Shown: positions 17,783-26,950, counted from the first letter of the stretch. The stretch is DNA of 64,000 nucleotides from Biomaibacter acetigenes (GCF_003691585.1 NZ_CP033169.1:2046001-2110000); one strand, 5' to 3'. The notes: a model not told the origin generated them from the letters alone. Numbers and translations: made by a program.

Positions 17783-19394
17783 CAGCTTGTAGACAAAAAC
17801 CGCTTTTAGAACGCACAACCTAAAAGCGGTTTTTTATTTGAAGCAAAAAATTTTAAAATCATAAAGAAAAATGAATGCAAAGCAGGGGCTGCCGGTGGAA
17901 ACATCCCACGTTTTCTCTTCCACATGGCCAGCTTTTTTAAATTCATGCATGCGAAAAGAAGCGTGAGATAATGTCCTACTTTGCTCAAGCCTCTTAGATT
18001 CGTATAACGCATACCATGCTTTTCTTTGGCATCGGCAAATACCCGCTCGATGGTCTGGCAGCGCATCTTGTATAATTCTTTGCCTAATTCGGTGTGCCTT
18101 ATATCTTCTGCTATTTCCACATAGTGCTCCCATATGTGCCGGGTTACCACTTTCGTGTAGTTTTTGCTCTGTGTGCATCTCAAACGCATGGGGCATTCCC
18201 GGCATATTTGTGGATCGCTCTTGTATTCCCGGTATCCTGACCGGTTGGTGGTGCTGTATTTTAATACTTGGTTGTTAGGGCATATGTAGCAGTCATAATA
18301 TTCGTCATATACGTATTCTCTCTTTTTAAAGTAGCCATCTTTGGTCATTGGCCTTTTATATGGCATGACAGGAAGTATTTCCGCTTCAATGATTTCTCTG
18401 CATATGCCGGGGGTCTTGTAGCCTGCATCAACCACTACTGCTTTTATTTCGGGAAATTTATCGTTTACTTCTTGAAAAAGATCGGAGAATACCTGGCTGT
18501 CGTGTACATTTCCAGGTGCTATTTTGAAGCCAAGGATGAAGTTGTTGCGGTCGCAGGCTACAGAAGCCGTGTAGGCAAAGCAGCGCTCTTTTTCTCCTTT
18601 TTGGAATATGCCGCTTTCAGGATCGGTGGTGCTTATCTTTACTCGTTTTCCGTTGGTGGAGCTGTTTCCTCCTTCGGCATCGCCGCTAGCTTCATCGTCA
18701 TCTTCTTCAAACGGTTCTTTGCCGTTGGCTTCTCTTTCGGCGTTGATTTCTTTTAAAAGTTCTTTCTTGTATTTTTGTACCTGCTTTTTTGCAACTTTCT
18801 CTATGTATTTATTCTTATTGGCACTGGCTTTTATGTGGGTGGCATCGATAAATACCGCGTCTTCTTTGATAAACCCGCACTCTATGGCTTCTTTTAATAT
18901 TCGTTCGAATATCTTTTCAAATAGATCGCTTTCTTTAAACCGCCGTTCATAGTTTTTTCCAAAAGTCGAGAAGTGAGGTATTTTTTCTTGGAGCCCATAT
19001 CCTAGAAACCAGCGGTAAGCCATATTGACTTCTGCTTCTTTGATGGTTTGGCGCATAGAGCGGATTCCATACAGTGCTTGGAGCATGAGCAGTTTTATTA
19101 ATACCACTGGATCAATGCTGGGTCTGCCTGTATTTTCGCTGTATAGGTCTTTTACTTCGTTATATATGAAGTTAAAGTTGATGCTTTCTTCTATTGTCCT
19201 GATGAGATTGTCTTTAGGTACTAAGCTATCAATGCTTACTAATTCTATCTGCTCTATTATTTCTCGTCTTTTCTTCGTTAACATTTCATCGCCCCACCGT
19301 ATGTTTTTATTTCTTTAATTTTACTATAAAAATGATCATTTTTATACCCTTTCCTACAAAAAAGACTGCCGACAGCTACTTTGTCGACAGTCTG
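17783..19394 (-). mobile_element. IS1182-like insertion sequence, copy 2 (1612 bp)
   Basis: Same ends as copy 1, complete transposase gene, flanked on both sides by the duplicated hairpin. It is the likely active member of the pair. Confidence 0.87.
17806..19284 (-). CDS. IS1182 family transposase
   Basis: 492 residues. An N-terminal helical DNA-binding part (GRPSIDPVVLIKLLMLQAL, IRSMRQTIKEAEVNMAYRWF) and a DDE nuclease domain: first Asp in VFIDATHIKAS, second in AVVVDAGYKTPG, and Glu in RCQTIERVFADAKEKHGMR. An acidic, low-complexity insert lies at about 196-212 (EEDDDEASGDAEGG). A cysteine cluster (CRECPMRLRC) is typical of this family. The product cuts and joins the IS ends. The stop codon lies inside the internal terminator hairpin. 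Confidence 0.93.
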   Translation of the reverse strand: MLTKKRREIIEQIELVSIDSLVPKDNLIRTIEESINFNFIYNEVKDLYSENTGRPSIDPVVLIKLLMLQALYGIRSMRQTIKEAEVNMAYRWFLGYGLQEKIPHFSTFGKNYERRFKESDLFEKIFERILKEAIECGFIKEDAVFIDATHIKASANKNKYIEKVAKKQVQKYKKELLKEINAEREANGKEPFEEDDDEASGDAEGGNSSTNGKRVKISTTDPESGIFQKGEKERCFAYTASVACDRNNFILGFKIAPGNVHDSQVFSDLFQEVNDKFPEIKAVVVDAGYKTPGICREIIEAEILPVMPYKRPMTKDGYFKKREYVYDEYYDCYICPNNQVLKYSTTNRSGYREYKSDPQICRECPMRLRCTQSKNYTKVVTRHIWEHYVEIAEDIRHTELGKELYKMRCQTIERVFADAKEKHGMRYTNLRGLSKVGHYLTLLFACMNLKKLAMWKRKRGMFPPAAPALHSFFFMILKFFASNKKPLLGCAF

Positions 19395-19413
19395 AAGCAC
19401 CATAAGGTGCTTC
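19395..19413. terminator. Terminator-hairpin copy 3 (right flank), original YHS-gene terminator
   Basis: AAGCACCATAAGGTGCTTC followed by TTTTAATT. Joined to the left flank it restores a symmetric terminator hairpin with A/T runs on both sides, so before insertion it was a bidirectional terminator between the YHS gene and the pspA region. Confidence 0.7.
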
Positions 19414-19458
19414 TTTTAATTATAGTTTCTGTGATTATAAAAAAGATATATTTTTATT

Positions 19459-19638
19459 TTAGCATTTGTGATGATTGTGGTCCATATCCATGTTGCTGTA
19501 TAAATATTTCTCGGGGTTCCTGTCAAAACTTATCTGACATGCTTTTGAGCAGAAATAGTAGGTCTTGCCGTGATAAGTAGATGTCGCAAATGCATCTTTT
19601 TCATCAACCGTCATACCACATACAGGATCTTTCGCCAT
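19459..19638 (-). CDS. YHS-domain small metal-binding protein
   Basis: 59 residues: AKDPVCGMTVDEKDAF, then GKTYYFCSKACQISF, the YHS pattern with one Cys in PVCGM and two in FCSKxC, and a His-rich tail ending HNHHKC. YHS domains accompany copper ATPases and copper-handling proteins and probably bind Cu(I) or Ag(I). GGGAGG precedes the ATG. The promoter carries the copper-type box. Confidence 0.85.
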   Translation of the reverse strand: MAKDPVCGMTVDEKDAFATSTYHGKTYYFCSKACQISFDRNPEKYLYSNMDMDHNHHKC

Positions 19639-19664
19639 GATAAAAACCTCCCTTAATATTCATT

Positions 19665-19722
19665 ATACCCCTATGGGGTATCTTATGTTATTAAATTTAC
19701 CACTAATTTAATTTGTTGTCAA
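19665..19722 (-). promoter_or_regulatory. YHS gene promoter with CsoR-like operator (box 3)
   Basis: Perfect palindrome ATACCCCTATGGGGTAT at 19665-19681, 27 bases before the YHS start. A TTGACA -35 (19717-19722) and a weaker TAAATT -10 (19694-19699), 17 bases apart, lie upstream on the minus strand. Confidence 0.65.
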
Positions 19723-19854
19723 GGCCCATGAAAAATATAAAGACAAATGGATTGAAGATTGAGGAAAAATCTATATTGAATGTCTTTCCAAACTGTGTTA
19801 AAGTTATATTAGCAAAACTACATGGAAAATTGGTTTTCATCAGGGGGAATTTAC

Positions 19855-20919
19855 TTGTTAAACAACATATGGGAAAAAATAGACTCCGAAGAGGATCTTA
19901 CAAAAGAAGAACTTTGCTGTTTGCTGTCACTGGAAGATCCCGAACAGTTGGAACTTCTCTATCAAAAAGCCGATAAAATAAGAAAAAAATATGTAGGAGA
20001 TGAAGTTCACCTTAGGGGCTTGATAGAGTTTTCCAATTACTGCAGGAATAATTGCCACTATTGTGGGATTCGTCGAGACAATAAAAAAATAAAACGTTAT
20101 CGCATGGAAATCGACGAAATTCTTAATACTGCAATTCTAGCATCACATATGGGCTATAAGACCGTGGTGCTGCAATCGGGCGAAGATATGTATTACACCA
20201 CAGATAAGCTGGTGGAGCTAATTAAGCTTATAAAGAGCAATGCTGATGTAGCCATTACATTGAGCATCGGCGAGCGCTCCTATGATGACTATGTAAGATT
20301 CTTTGAAGCCGGAGCAGATAGGTACCTCATGAGATTTGAAACTTCAAACCCTGAACTTTATGCCAAACTCCACCCTGATTCCAGTTTTGAAAATCGCATG
20401 AACATACTGAAATGGCTAAAACAAATAGGTTATCAGACCGGCTCTGGTATAATGATAGGACTCCCCGGCCAAAGCATCGAAGATTTAGCACAGGATATCC
20501 TCAAGTTTAAGGAACTCGACCTTGATATGATAGGGGTGGGGCCATATATTTGCCATCAGGACACCCCTCTGGCGGGAAATCCCAATGGAACCGTGGAGAT
20601 GACCCTCAAGGTCATCGCATTGACAAGGATAGTTACTAAAAATACTCACATACCGGCGACTACGGCCCTTGCCACCTTAAGGCCTGCCGACGGCAGGGAA
20701 AAAGCCCTTCAAGCCGGAGCCAATGTAATAATGCCGAATGTGTCTCCGGTGAAATATCGCGAGTTTTATGAACTATATCCCAACAAAATATGCATCCGGG
20801 AAAATGCAAAGCAGTGCAACAGCTGCATAAAAAGAAGGATTTTCTCCATAGGTCGGACCATAAGTAAAGGGTATGGACATTCTTTAAAGAAAAAAATGGA
20901 TAATGCCATAGCTTTATAA
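19855..20919 (+). CDS. hydE: [FeFe] hydrogenase H-cluster radical SAM maturase HydE
   Basis: 354 residues. Radical SAM cluster CRNNCHYC (CX3CX2C) at about residue 63, GLIEFSNYC before it, SGEDMYYT, a GERSYDDY block, FETSNPELYAKLHP, GIMIGLPGQS and IMPNVSP, all HydE hallmarks. It acts with HydF and HydG (not in the window) to build the dithiomethylamine ligand of the H-cluster, and so serves the hydrogenases at 44-46 kb and 53-55 kb. TTG at 19855 is preferred because AGGGGGAA lies just before it; the ATG at 19822 has no such site. Confidence 0.93.
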   Translation: MLNNIWEKIDSEEDLTKEELCCLLSLEDPEQLELLYQKADKIRKKYVGDEVHLRGLIEFSNYCRNNCHYCGIRRDNKKIKRYRMEIDEILNTAILASHMGYKTVVLQSGEDMYYTTDKLVELIKLIKSNADVAITLSIGERSYDDYVRFFEAGADRYLMRFETSNPELYAKLHPDSSFENRMNILKWLKQIGYQTGSGIMIGLPGQSIEDLAQDILKFKELDLDMIGVGPYICHQDTPLAGNPNGTVEMTLKVIALTRIVTKNTHIPATTALATLRPADGREKALQAGANVIMPNVSPVKYREFYELYPNKICIRENAKQCNSCIKRRIFSIGRTISKGYGHSLKKKMDNAIAL

Positions 20920-21040
20920 TTTTATCTATTATATAAGTGTAAGTGGTAACGCATGTGCTTGAAATGTTCGATCACGGATAAGGCAACAATTATTATTGCA
21001 TGTTTGTACAGAGGGTGTATTTTGGCTTTCCTTGCATTAT

Positions 21041-21075
21041 AAAAAGAGGCGCCATAATAGTGGCGCTTCTTTTAC
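21041..21075. terminator. Terminator between hydE and the SHOCT genes
   Basis: AAAAGAGGCGCCA, six-base loop, TGGCGCTTCTTTT. T and A runs on both sides fit a bidirectional terminator between convergent genes. Confidence 0.75.
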
Positions 21076-21087
21076 ATTCATTTCTTT

Positions 21088-21391
21088 TTAAGAACTTAAT
21101 ATTTTCTTTTTATGGTTGTATTCATCTTCAGGAAATCTCGCCAAGAGCAAACCTTTGCCTTAATATTTCTAGAGCCTTGCTTGAGCTTATCCGGCTGACG
21201 GACTTTTCTCTGGCGATGAGTTTTACAATGAAATAAATCACGCCTGCAAAAATCAATAAGCCCAAAATGTTTGAACCCAGTACCCACGGCCAGGCATTTG
21301 ACGCAAAGGTTCCCAAGCCAAAACCGCATCCATAACCCACATCATAAAATACCTCCTTTTCGGTAAGGAATATCTTTGCTTTTCTATGCAT
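21088..21391 (-). CDS. Small membrane protein with C-terminal SHOCT motif (frame broken)
   Basis: A Gly-rich head (GYGCGFGLG), one membrane span (about SNILGLLIFAGVIYFIVKLI) and a SHOCT tail KALEILRQRFALGEIS. The uninterrupted frame stops there, but one extra C (CCTGAAGATG) hides the expected rest, EDEYNHKKKILSS ending at 21088. The start is also odd: AGGAGG is followed by ATGATGTGG in another frame, as if one G were missing; within the frame GTG at about 21340 is the best start. Paralogue of the next gene. Confidence 0.6.
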
Positions 21392-21608
21392 TTAAAAGCA
21401 TTGCTTTCTTTCTCACATATTCTTCATCTGAAATTTCTCCCCGGGCATATTTTTTCGTTAAGAATCTCCAGGGCGTCATTTCGCCTGTTATACCGATTTT
21501 CATTGAACCGGGTGCCGTTATTAGAGTAAAAATTGCATATATGATCAGCCCGAAAAATATTATGCCTAGAAGACCTCCGCCGAACATATGACCTAACCCA
21601 AACCACAA
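21384..21608 (-). CDS. Small membrane protein with SHOCT-like C-terminus
   Basis: 74 residues: a Gly-rich head, one membrane span and the tail KKYARGEISDEEYVRKKAMLL. The segment before the tail (MTPWRFLT) reads ALEILNE in the next frame, as SHOCT proteins should; two compensating indels, one in an A6 run near 21455, would explain it. The start shown is TTG; an ATG six bases earlier in another frame has a good GGAGG, again suggesting a one-base error. SHOCT proteins are often cotranscribed with stress or membrane genes. Confidence 0.65.
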   Translation of the reverse strand: MWFGLGHMFGGGLLGIIFFGLIIYAIFTLITAPGSMKIGITGEMTPWRFLTKKYARGEISDEEYVRKKAMLLNA

Positions 21609-21648
21609 TCATTTGAATCCTCCTTCCTAATTTTTATTTCTACCTAGC

Positions 21649-21719
21649 ATTATACAGGAGGATTTTGAAGAAATTATGAAGCCGTTTTTATTTCTTTCTT
21701 CATAAGTTCTTCATAAGTT
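21649..21719. promoter_or_regulatory. Divergent promoter region with TGAAG and CTTCATAAGTT repeats
   Basis: Minus strand: TATAAT at 21649-21654 and TGAAG (plus strand) at 21666-21670 and 21677-21681, 11 bases apart, as at pspA. Next to it CTTCATAAGTT occurs twice in tandem (21698-21719), followed on the plus strand by TATAAT and a good GGGGTGA ribosome site, but no plus-strand gene follows. Confidence 0.5.
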
Positions 21720-21783
21720 TTTTTTATAATATGATCGTGAAATTAAAAGCGAAAGGGGTGAAAGAATAACCTGACTCTTTAAT

Positions 21784-22664
21784 TTATCTATCATATAATT
21801 TGAAAAGTGCCTGGGTACCGCTATTTTCTTCTCCTTCAGCGGCAAGATTTTCATATAAAGAAAATGCAAGTTCAAGACCTGGCATCTTAAGCCCCATCTC
21901 TTTTGCCGACTCCAGTGCTATTTTCATATCCTTAATAAAATGTTTTATATAAAATCCCGGAGTAAAATCACCCTTTATCATCCTGGGGGCAAGATTGCTC
22001 AAAGACCAGCTGCCCGCAGCTCCCGACTCTATGCTCTTTAATACCGTAACCGGATCTAATCCCGCCTTTTTGGCGTAAGCTATAGCTTCCGATACACCTA
22101 TCATTCCCGATGCGATGGCTATCTGGTTGCACATCTGGTATATTGCCCCGCACCTGGACCCCCCTGTAACACTATATTTTTGCCCATGGCCTCAAATATA
22201 GGTTTTACCGCTTCAAAAGTCTCTGGATCTCCTCCTACCATGATGGAAAGCCTGGCTTCCCGGGCGCCGATATCACCGCCGGACACCGGCGCATCCAGGG
22301 CGTATAGGCCTTTATCTTTGGCCGCATTATAAATCCTTTTTGCGAGCATGGGACTTGACGTGGTCATGTCTATCAGATTATGACCCGGGTTTGGCATTAT
22401 TTATAATTCCCTTTTCGTCCAGGTAGACTTCTTCACATCCCTTGGGTACCCTACCATTGTTATGATGACATTTGCCTCTTTTGCCACGTCAGCTACTGTA
22501 TCCTTCCACAGGGCACCCTGTTTTATCAAATCTTCCGCCTTGGACCTGGTCCTGTTATAAACCAGGACCCTGTAACCCGCCTTCATTAGATTTAAAGCCA
22601 TGCTCCTGCCCATAACTCCTGTACCGATAAATCCTAAAACCACATTATCCTTGTTTAGTTTCAT
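21784..22664 (-). pseudogene. NAD(P)-dependent beta-hydroxyacid dehydrogenase, two frame breaks
   Basis: Rejoined, a full-length (about 294 residues) member of the 3-hydroxyisobutyrate/tartronate-semialdehyde reductase family: dinucleotide loop [31 protein letters not shown] substrate motif, and the [25 protein letters not shown] helix. A missing G near 22429 (expected RDVEEVYLDE) and a missing A near 22134 (expected QYTRMCNQ) break the frame. The substrate is not predictable from sequence. No partner genes; flanked by regulatory debris on the left. Confidence 0.82.
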
Positions 22665-22846
22665 ATTACCTCTCCCTATTCCAATGATATAATAATTAGT
22701 ATATTATTATATTCCACAAAGGATCGCTGTTTCCTTTTTTAATTTTGACAACTTTAATTATAAATGTACCTACCATTAGTTTATAAAGTTTTTAACTTTT
22801 TCTCAAAGACAAATGATTATATTTTAGATTAATAAAACTAAGTTTC

Positions 22847-22878
22847 ATAAAAAAAAGTCAGAGGTTTGTTCTCTGACT
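22847..22878 (-). terminator. Terminator after the YHS/LDCC unit
   Basis: Stem AGTCAGAG with CTCTGACT, seven-base loop, with an uninterrupted T run on the minus strand. Confidence 0.8.
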
Positions 22879-22924
22879 CAAATTTTAATAACTTTAATAC
22901 TTTTCAACTTTCGGTTTATAGTCT

Positions 22925-23032
22925 TTATCCCTGGTTCCTGTGCAACTCACAGCAATCCATCTTTTTACCGGCAAACTCTTTCTCATTGGCTTTAGCAAGT
23001 TTTTCCAGGAATTTACTGAACCAGTTAGCCAT
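22925..23032 (-). CDS. LDCC-motif small putative metal-binding protein
   Basis: 35 residues: MANWFSKFLEKLAKANEKEF then GKKMDCCELHRNQG. The adjacent Cys pair followed by E-x-H matches the very small LDCC-motif family, believed to bind metal. AGGAGG precedes the ATG. It starts 30 bases after a YHS protein under a copper-type box and just before a terminator, so it is part of the same metal-responsive unit. Confidence 0.75.
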   Translation of the reverse strand: MANWFSKFLEKLAKANEKEFAGKKMDCCELHRNQG

Positions 23033-23061
23033 GATATCGCCTCCTGCGGTTTTTAGTTTGT

Positions 23062-23364
23062 TTATCCTTTAAAAGAATCGGCGCAGTCTTTACTACAGAA
23101 ATAATAGGTTTTTCCATCTATAGTTCTGATAACTGCATCTTTTTTTGAAACCTTCATACCACATACAGGGTCTGTCGCAAAGTCTACGGTTTCCATGTCA
23201 TTTTGGTGATTTCCGTGAGAATGTCCTCCATGGGAATGACCTCCATTTCCGCTATACCCTCCATGTCCTCCATGGCCGCCATGACCCCCGCAGCAACCGC
23301 CTCCTCTCATCATAAGAAACGTAAAGCCTACGGCTAAAAGTATCCATATTATATTTAAATCCAT
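23062..23364 (-). CDS. Membrane-anchored His/Gly-rich YHS-domain protein
   Basis: 100 residues: an N-terminal membrane segment (about 3-18), a Cys-Cys and a Gly/His repeat region with several GGH units (about 20-55), then a YHS domain with DPVCGMKVSKKDAV and GKTYYFCSKDCADSF. The His-rich stretch and YHS cysteines point to metal binding at the membrane, probably copper. ATG at 23364 has a GGGGGG-type site upstream. Confidence 0.82.
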   Translation of the reverse strand: MDLNIIWILLAVGFTFLMMRGGGCCGGHGGHGGHGGYSGNGGHSHGGHSHGNHQNDMETVDFATDPVCGMKVSKKDAVIRTIDGKTYYFCSKDCADSFKG

Positions 23365-23389
23365 AGTAAATACCCCCCTCATGAATTTT

Positions 23390-23440
23390 ATACCCCTAAT
23401 GGGTATATTTATTTTATACTATTCCTATATGTTTTGTCAA
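23390..23440 (-). promoter_or_regulatory. YHS/LDCC promoter with CsoR-like operator (box 4)
   Basis: TTGACA (23435-23440), 16-base spacer, TATAAA (23413-23418), then the 17-bp box ATACCCCTAATGGGTAT (23390-23406) 26 bases before the start codon. Nearly identical in layout and bases to box 5. Confidence 0.7.
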
Positions 23441-23800
23441 CTATTTTATTCTTATTACTTTACCCTTACTATCCTGATGTCTGAATGCATTTGGTTCGGG
23501 TGAAACCATTTTCCCATCTATTAATCTTATCAGCCTATCCCCTATTTTTCCAATTTGTGGTTATGGGTGACAAGAATAATCGTAGTTCCTGCTCTGTGAA
23601 TCTTTTTGAAGCTATCCTTTTGCCGGTTGCTCCCAATTCAAACATGATCCCTATCTCTTTTAACCTTTCAAATATTGTGTTCATCATAGCGCTTATAATA
23701 CATATTAAAGTGCTTTAAAGCGCTACAATCGCTATAAGCAAAATAAGCCATTGTACCTTATCCTGAATCATATTTTCAGCTTTGCGATTCTTGAGATGGT
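23441..23800 (-). pseudogene. Remnant of a MacB/LolCD-type ABC transporter (permease joined to ATPase tail)
   Basis: Two pieces can be read on the minus strand. The upstream piece is FtsX/MacB-like permease sequence (NTIFERLKEIGIMFELGATG, typical of the cytoplasmic REIGIxxALGAT loop, preceded by membrane-like residues with a stop). The downstream piece is the C-terminal end of the ATPase: AGTTIILVTHNHKL, then RLIDGKMVSPE and a stop at 23441. The ATPase N-terminus, Walker motifs and signature are missing, so a deletion fused the two genes. Clearly non-functional. Confidence 0.6.
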
Positions 23801-23815
23801 TTTTATCTCAATATA

Positions 23816-24553
23816 TTATAAATGGTTAGGCGGTAAGTTCTTATATAGAACTTTGCTTATCCTCGCCTGATTATATATAACCCCCAGCACTACAAGTGCC
23901 AGGCTCGTCCACTGGGCTACGGAGAGAGGCCCCGCCATCACACTGTCCCTGAAAAATTCGATGATAAATCGATAGATGGAGTAAAGCACCACAAAGCTCA
24001 CAAAAAGCTCTCCGTCATAACGGATTTTCTCCCGGCGGTTCCACAGGATCATGAATATTATAAAACCTGCCAGAGCCGAATAAAGTTGTGCCGGATGCCT
24101 GGAAACACCATTTACTACTACGGCCCATGGAACATTCGTCACTTTTCCGTATATATCGCATCCTATGCGGCCTATACCATAACCCAGGGCAAGGGAAGGC
24201 GCAACTATATCTGCCAGTTTAAAAAAGTTGATTTTCTTCATCCGGGTATAAATAACCGCCGCTATCAACCCGCCCAGTATGGCTCCGTGAAAGGATAGAC
24301 CCCCTTCATTTACATGTAGTATCATAGCAGGATTTTTAAGATAAAAAGGTAAATCGAGGAGGACAAATAGCAGCCGTGCTCCTATAAAGCCTGATATAAT
24401 AATAAGCATGGAAAAGTTCAGCACATCATCTTCATTCAGGCTTTTTCTTTTAGCTTCCTTCAATACCAAGTACATACCTGCCAGTATTCCCAGCGCTACA
24501 AAAAATCCCAGTTTGTAAATCGTAAACGGTCCCAGTTTAAATAAAATGTTCAT
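23816..24553 (-). CDS. lgt: Prolipoprotein diacylglyceryl transferase
   Basis: 245 residues, seven predicted spans. Signature HVNEGGLSFHGAILGG (with catalytic-region His), GRIGC, and NGVSRHPAQLYSAL near the active site. It transfers diacylglycerol from phosphatidylglycerol to the lipobox cysteine of prolipoproteins. Family length is normal (slightly short). It is not obviously linked in function to its neighbours; it may be a second copy in the genome. Confidence 0.93.
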   Translation of the reverse strand: MNILFKLGPFTIYKLGFFVALGILAGMYLVLKEAKRKSLNEDDVLNFSMLIIISGFIGARLLFVLLDLPFYLKNPAMILHVNEGGLSFHGAILGGLIAAVIYTRMKKINFFKLADIVAPSLALGYGIGRIGCDIYGKVTNVPWAVVVNGVSRHPAQLYSALAGFIIFMILWNRREKIRYDGELFVSFVVLYSIYRFIIEFFRDSVMAGPLSVAQWTSLALVVLGVIYNQARISKVLYKNLPPNHL

Positions 24554-24638
24554 TGGACACCTCCCGGGTTAAACCCCTTCTTAGCATTTTTTAGTTAATC
24601 ATTTTATTGCTGTATACGTTTAAGTCAATGGTATAAGT

Positions 24639-26944
24639 TTATCCTGCTTGAAATTTCTTAACAAAAAAGGTTAAAGAGAAGTACGCGGCGGCACTAAAAA
24701 TCATCGAATATGAAAAACCGAAAAACATAGCAATGACCGTAGCCAAAGTGGACCCGAGCAATGAAGCGATTCCATTTATTCCCTACATAAAAGGGACCAG
24801 ATCTGTATTTGCCATTTGTCTTATGCCTGTTGGGAAGAAGACTCCCATCATAATGCCCATGGGAAGCAATATCAAGGCTAGTATAACTATCTTTACAAAT
24901 ATAGCTTGAGCAATATATGTCAATATCGCATATTTATATAAGATGGTCACCATGACTATAATGCCAGATAGAACCAAAGGCAATATTTTTATCTTTTTTT
25001 CAAGTATTTTGCCGGTCAAACTTCCGATACTGCAACCCACCAGCAACAGGATAACCGTGGCAAGAAAAGATAATGACGGATGGCCCAGGAAAAGGATGTT
25101 TTTTTGTATTAGAGCAATCTCCAGAGCCATAAATCCGATACCTATCGCAAAAAAGTAATTTGCCAAGCTTTTGTCTCGATTATCCATTTTTTTATAGTTC
25201 GGCACGATCCATTTATATATTGCAAAAAATACAACTAACAAAACAAGATAAACGGCTTTCGGCAAGCCAAAAGAAAAATCGTAAAAGAAAGGCCGGTCGT
25301 CGGTCGTTGGGATAGCATTGCTAGCACTACTTTTTATGATATCATCGACATCTTTATATTTTGATAGCGGCAATTTCATATTTTCAACTATATGCGGAAT
25401 AAAAACAGGCTCCATTTTATTCTGTAAAGCTGTTTTAATTATTTGCACACTCTGATCTTGAATAAAAGGTTGATTGCGTATGATTATAACGGGAAAATGT
25501 AAATGCTTTGGGTCATGATTATGGGACTGTTCATTATTATCGGCTACTATAGCTATCTGATGTAAAGCATCCCGGTAAGGAATCCCCTTCTTTTTAAGAA
25601 CGCTCAATACGGTCGTGATTATTCTTCTCGTATCTTCTTCATCATGGGCTGCAAATACCAGTTGTCCGTTATCTGTCAAGTGTTCAAGATATTTTGAAAT
25701 CGCCTCTTCGGTATAAATGTAGTTTTCGTTCAAAGCTAAACTGCCGGAACTTGCGGTCTGTGTCATGACTAGAGACAAAAAAACGGTGTCATATTTTTCT
25801 TTTGTCCTTTCAATAAAGTTTCTTCCATCCTGAATGTGTGTTTTTACCTGGGGGAGATTATACAGGTCACCCGTGAAGGAGGAATTTTTTTCTACCGCAT
25901 CGACACTGCTTTTATTTATCTCCACCGCAGTAATATCTTTGCTGCCGGCAAGAAGTGCCAGCAGTATATCTCTACCTCCTCCCGGTCCTATTACTAAAGT
26001 TTTAGGATTTTTTTGCAATATATAAGGTAAAAAACCAACAGAGTTTTTTAAACCGGAAACTAATTTTAGATCTCCGTTAAACCGGTACATAAAGGCTGCA
26101 GAACTGTTATCTATAAAATCGTTTTTTCCTTTTCGTTACCATAATCAATGACATCCGTCCTGGAAAAAGAATCCCATTTAGTATATTCTATTTTTGTTTT
26201 GCCATCATCAGATATATCATAAACCTTAAGTTTTCGGCTGGTTAATGGATAGCCAAAATTCTTTTCCAGGCCGGATAAATCCCTGGTAGATACCACAATG
26301 GAAATTAGCAATAATACAATGACTATCAAGGATACCGACACTTTTTTAGAAATAAATGAAGCAAAGCCCAGGATTATTAATAAAACAGCAAAGAGAAATA
26401 ATAAAGAGACCATCATTCCATAGTTATTCAAAATAAAGAATGATGCCAGCGAAAAGATGCCTGTGCCCAATAAGTCTGCAAAATATAGTATATTCACGTA
26501 ACGCACCATTTTTGTAAAGATTATAGATATTATTGCACCGCCGATGGTAAATGGAATTACACCTATAAACATATATAGTATGGGGAAAAAGTTAAACAGA
26601 TTAATGTAGAGTATCAGAGATATCGCAATATAAGATAGCAATAAAACCCACAATAAATCGGTAACAGAAATGGCATCTATATCATTTTTGTTTTCAGCTA
26701 TTTGTCTTTGGACCCATATACCGCCCAGACCCAGGCCCAGGATGGCAGTGGATATTATGATAAAAGCATAATGGTACCACGCAAGATATGAGAAAATTCG
26801 AGTCAGTATAAATTCCAGTGAAAATAAAAATCCTGACAGTGTGAAAACAATAAATAAGAGGATTTTTGTTTCTGTATCTTTCAGGTTTTTGTCTTTTATA
26901 TCGGTTAAAATATTCATATCTCCTTTCCGGTAAATCTGGAGCAT
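24639..26944 (-). pseudogene. Spermidine/spermine synthase-like membrane protein with frameshift and amber
   Basis: Rejoined, about 768 residues: an N-terminal multi-span membrane domain, a methyltransferase-fold core (VIGPGGGRDILLALLAG, VEINKSSVDAVEKN, QDGRNFIERT) and a second multi-span membrane domain. A one-base loss near 26104 (TTATAG where TTAATAG fits) breaks the frame between membrane and catalytic parts. A TAG at 24783-24785 stands where the family has Trp (PFM-W-GINGIASLLGS) and is followed by 48 in-frame sense codons of good homology to 24639. Related proteins are called fused spermidine synthases, but the product here is unknown. Last gene of a copper-box operon behind ccdA. The start may be the ATG at 26917, next to AAAGGAG. 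Confidence 0.75.
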
Positions 26945-26950
26945 TATTTC

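Noticed and set aside
24783-24785. Amber as a pyrrolysine codon
   Set aside because: The position is a conserved Trp in the family, the gene is not a methylamine methyltransferase and no pyl genes are visible.
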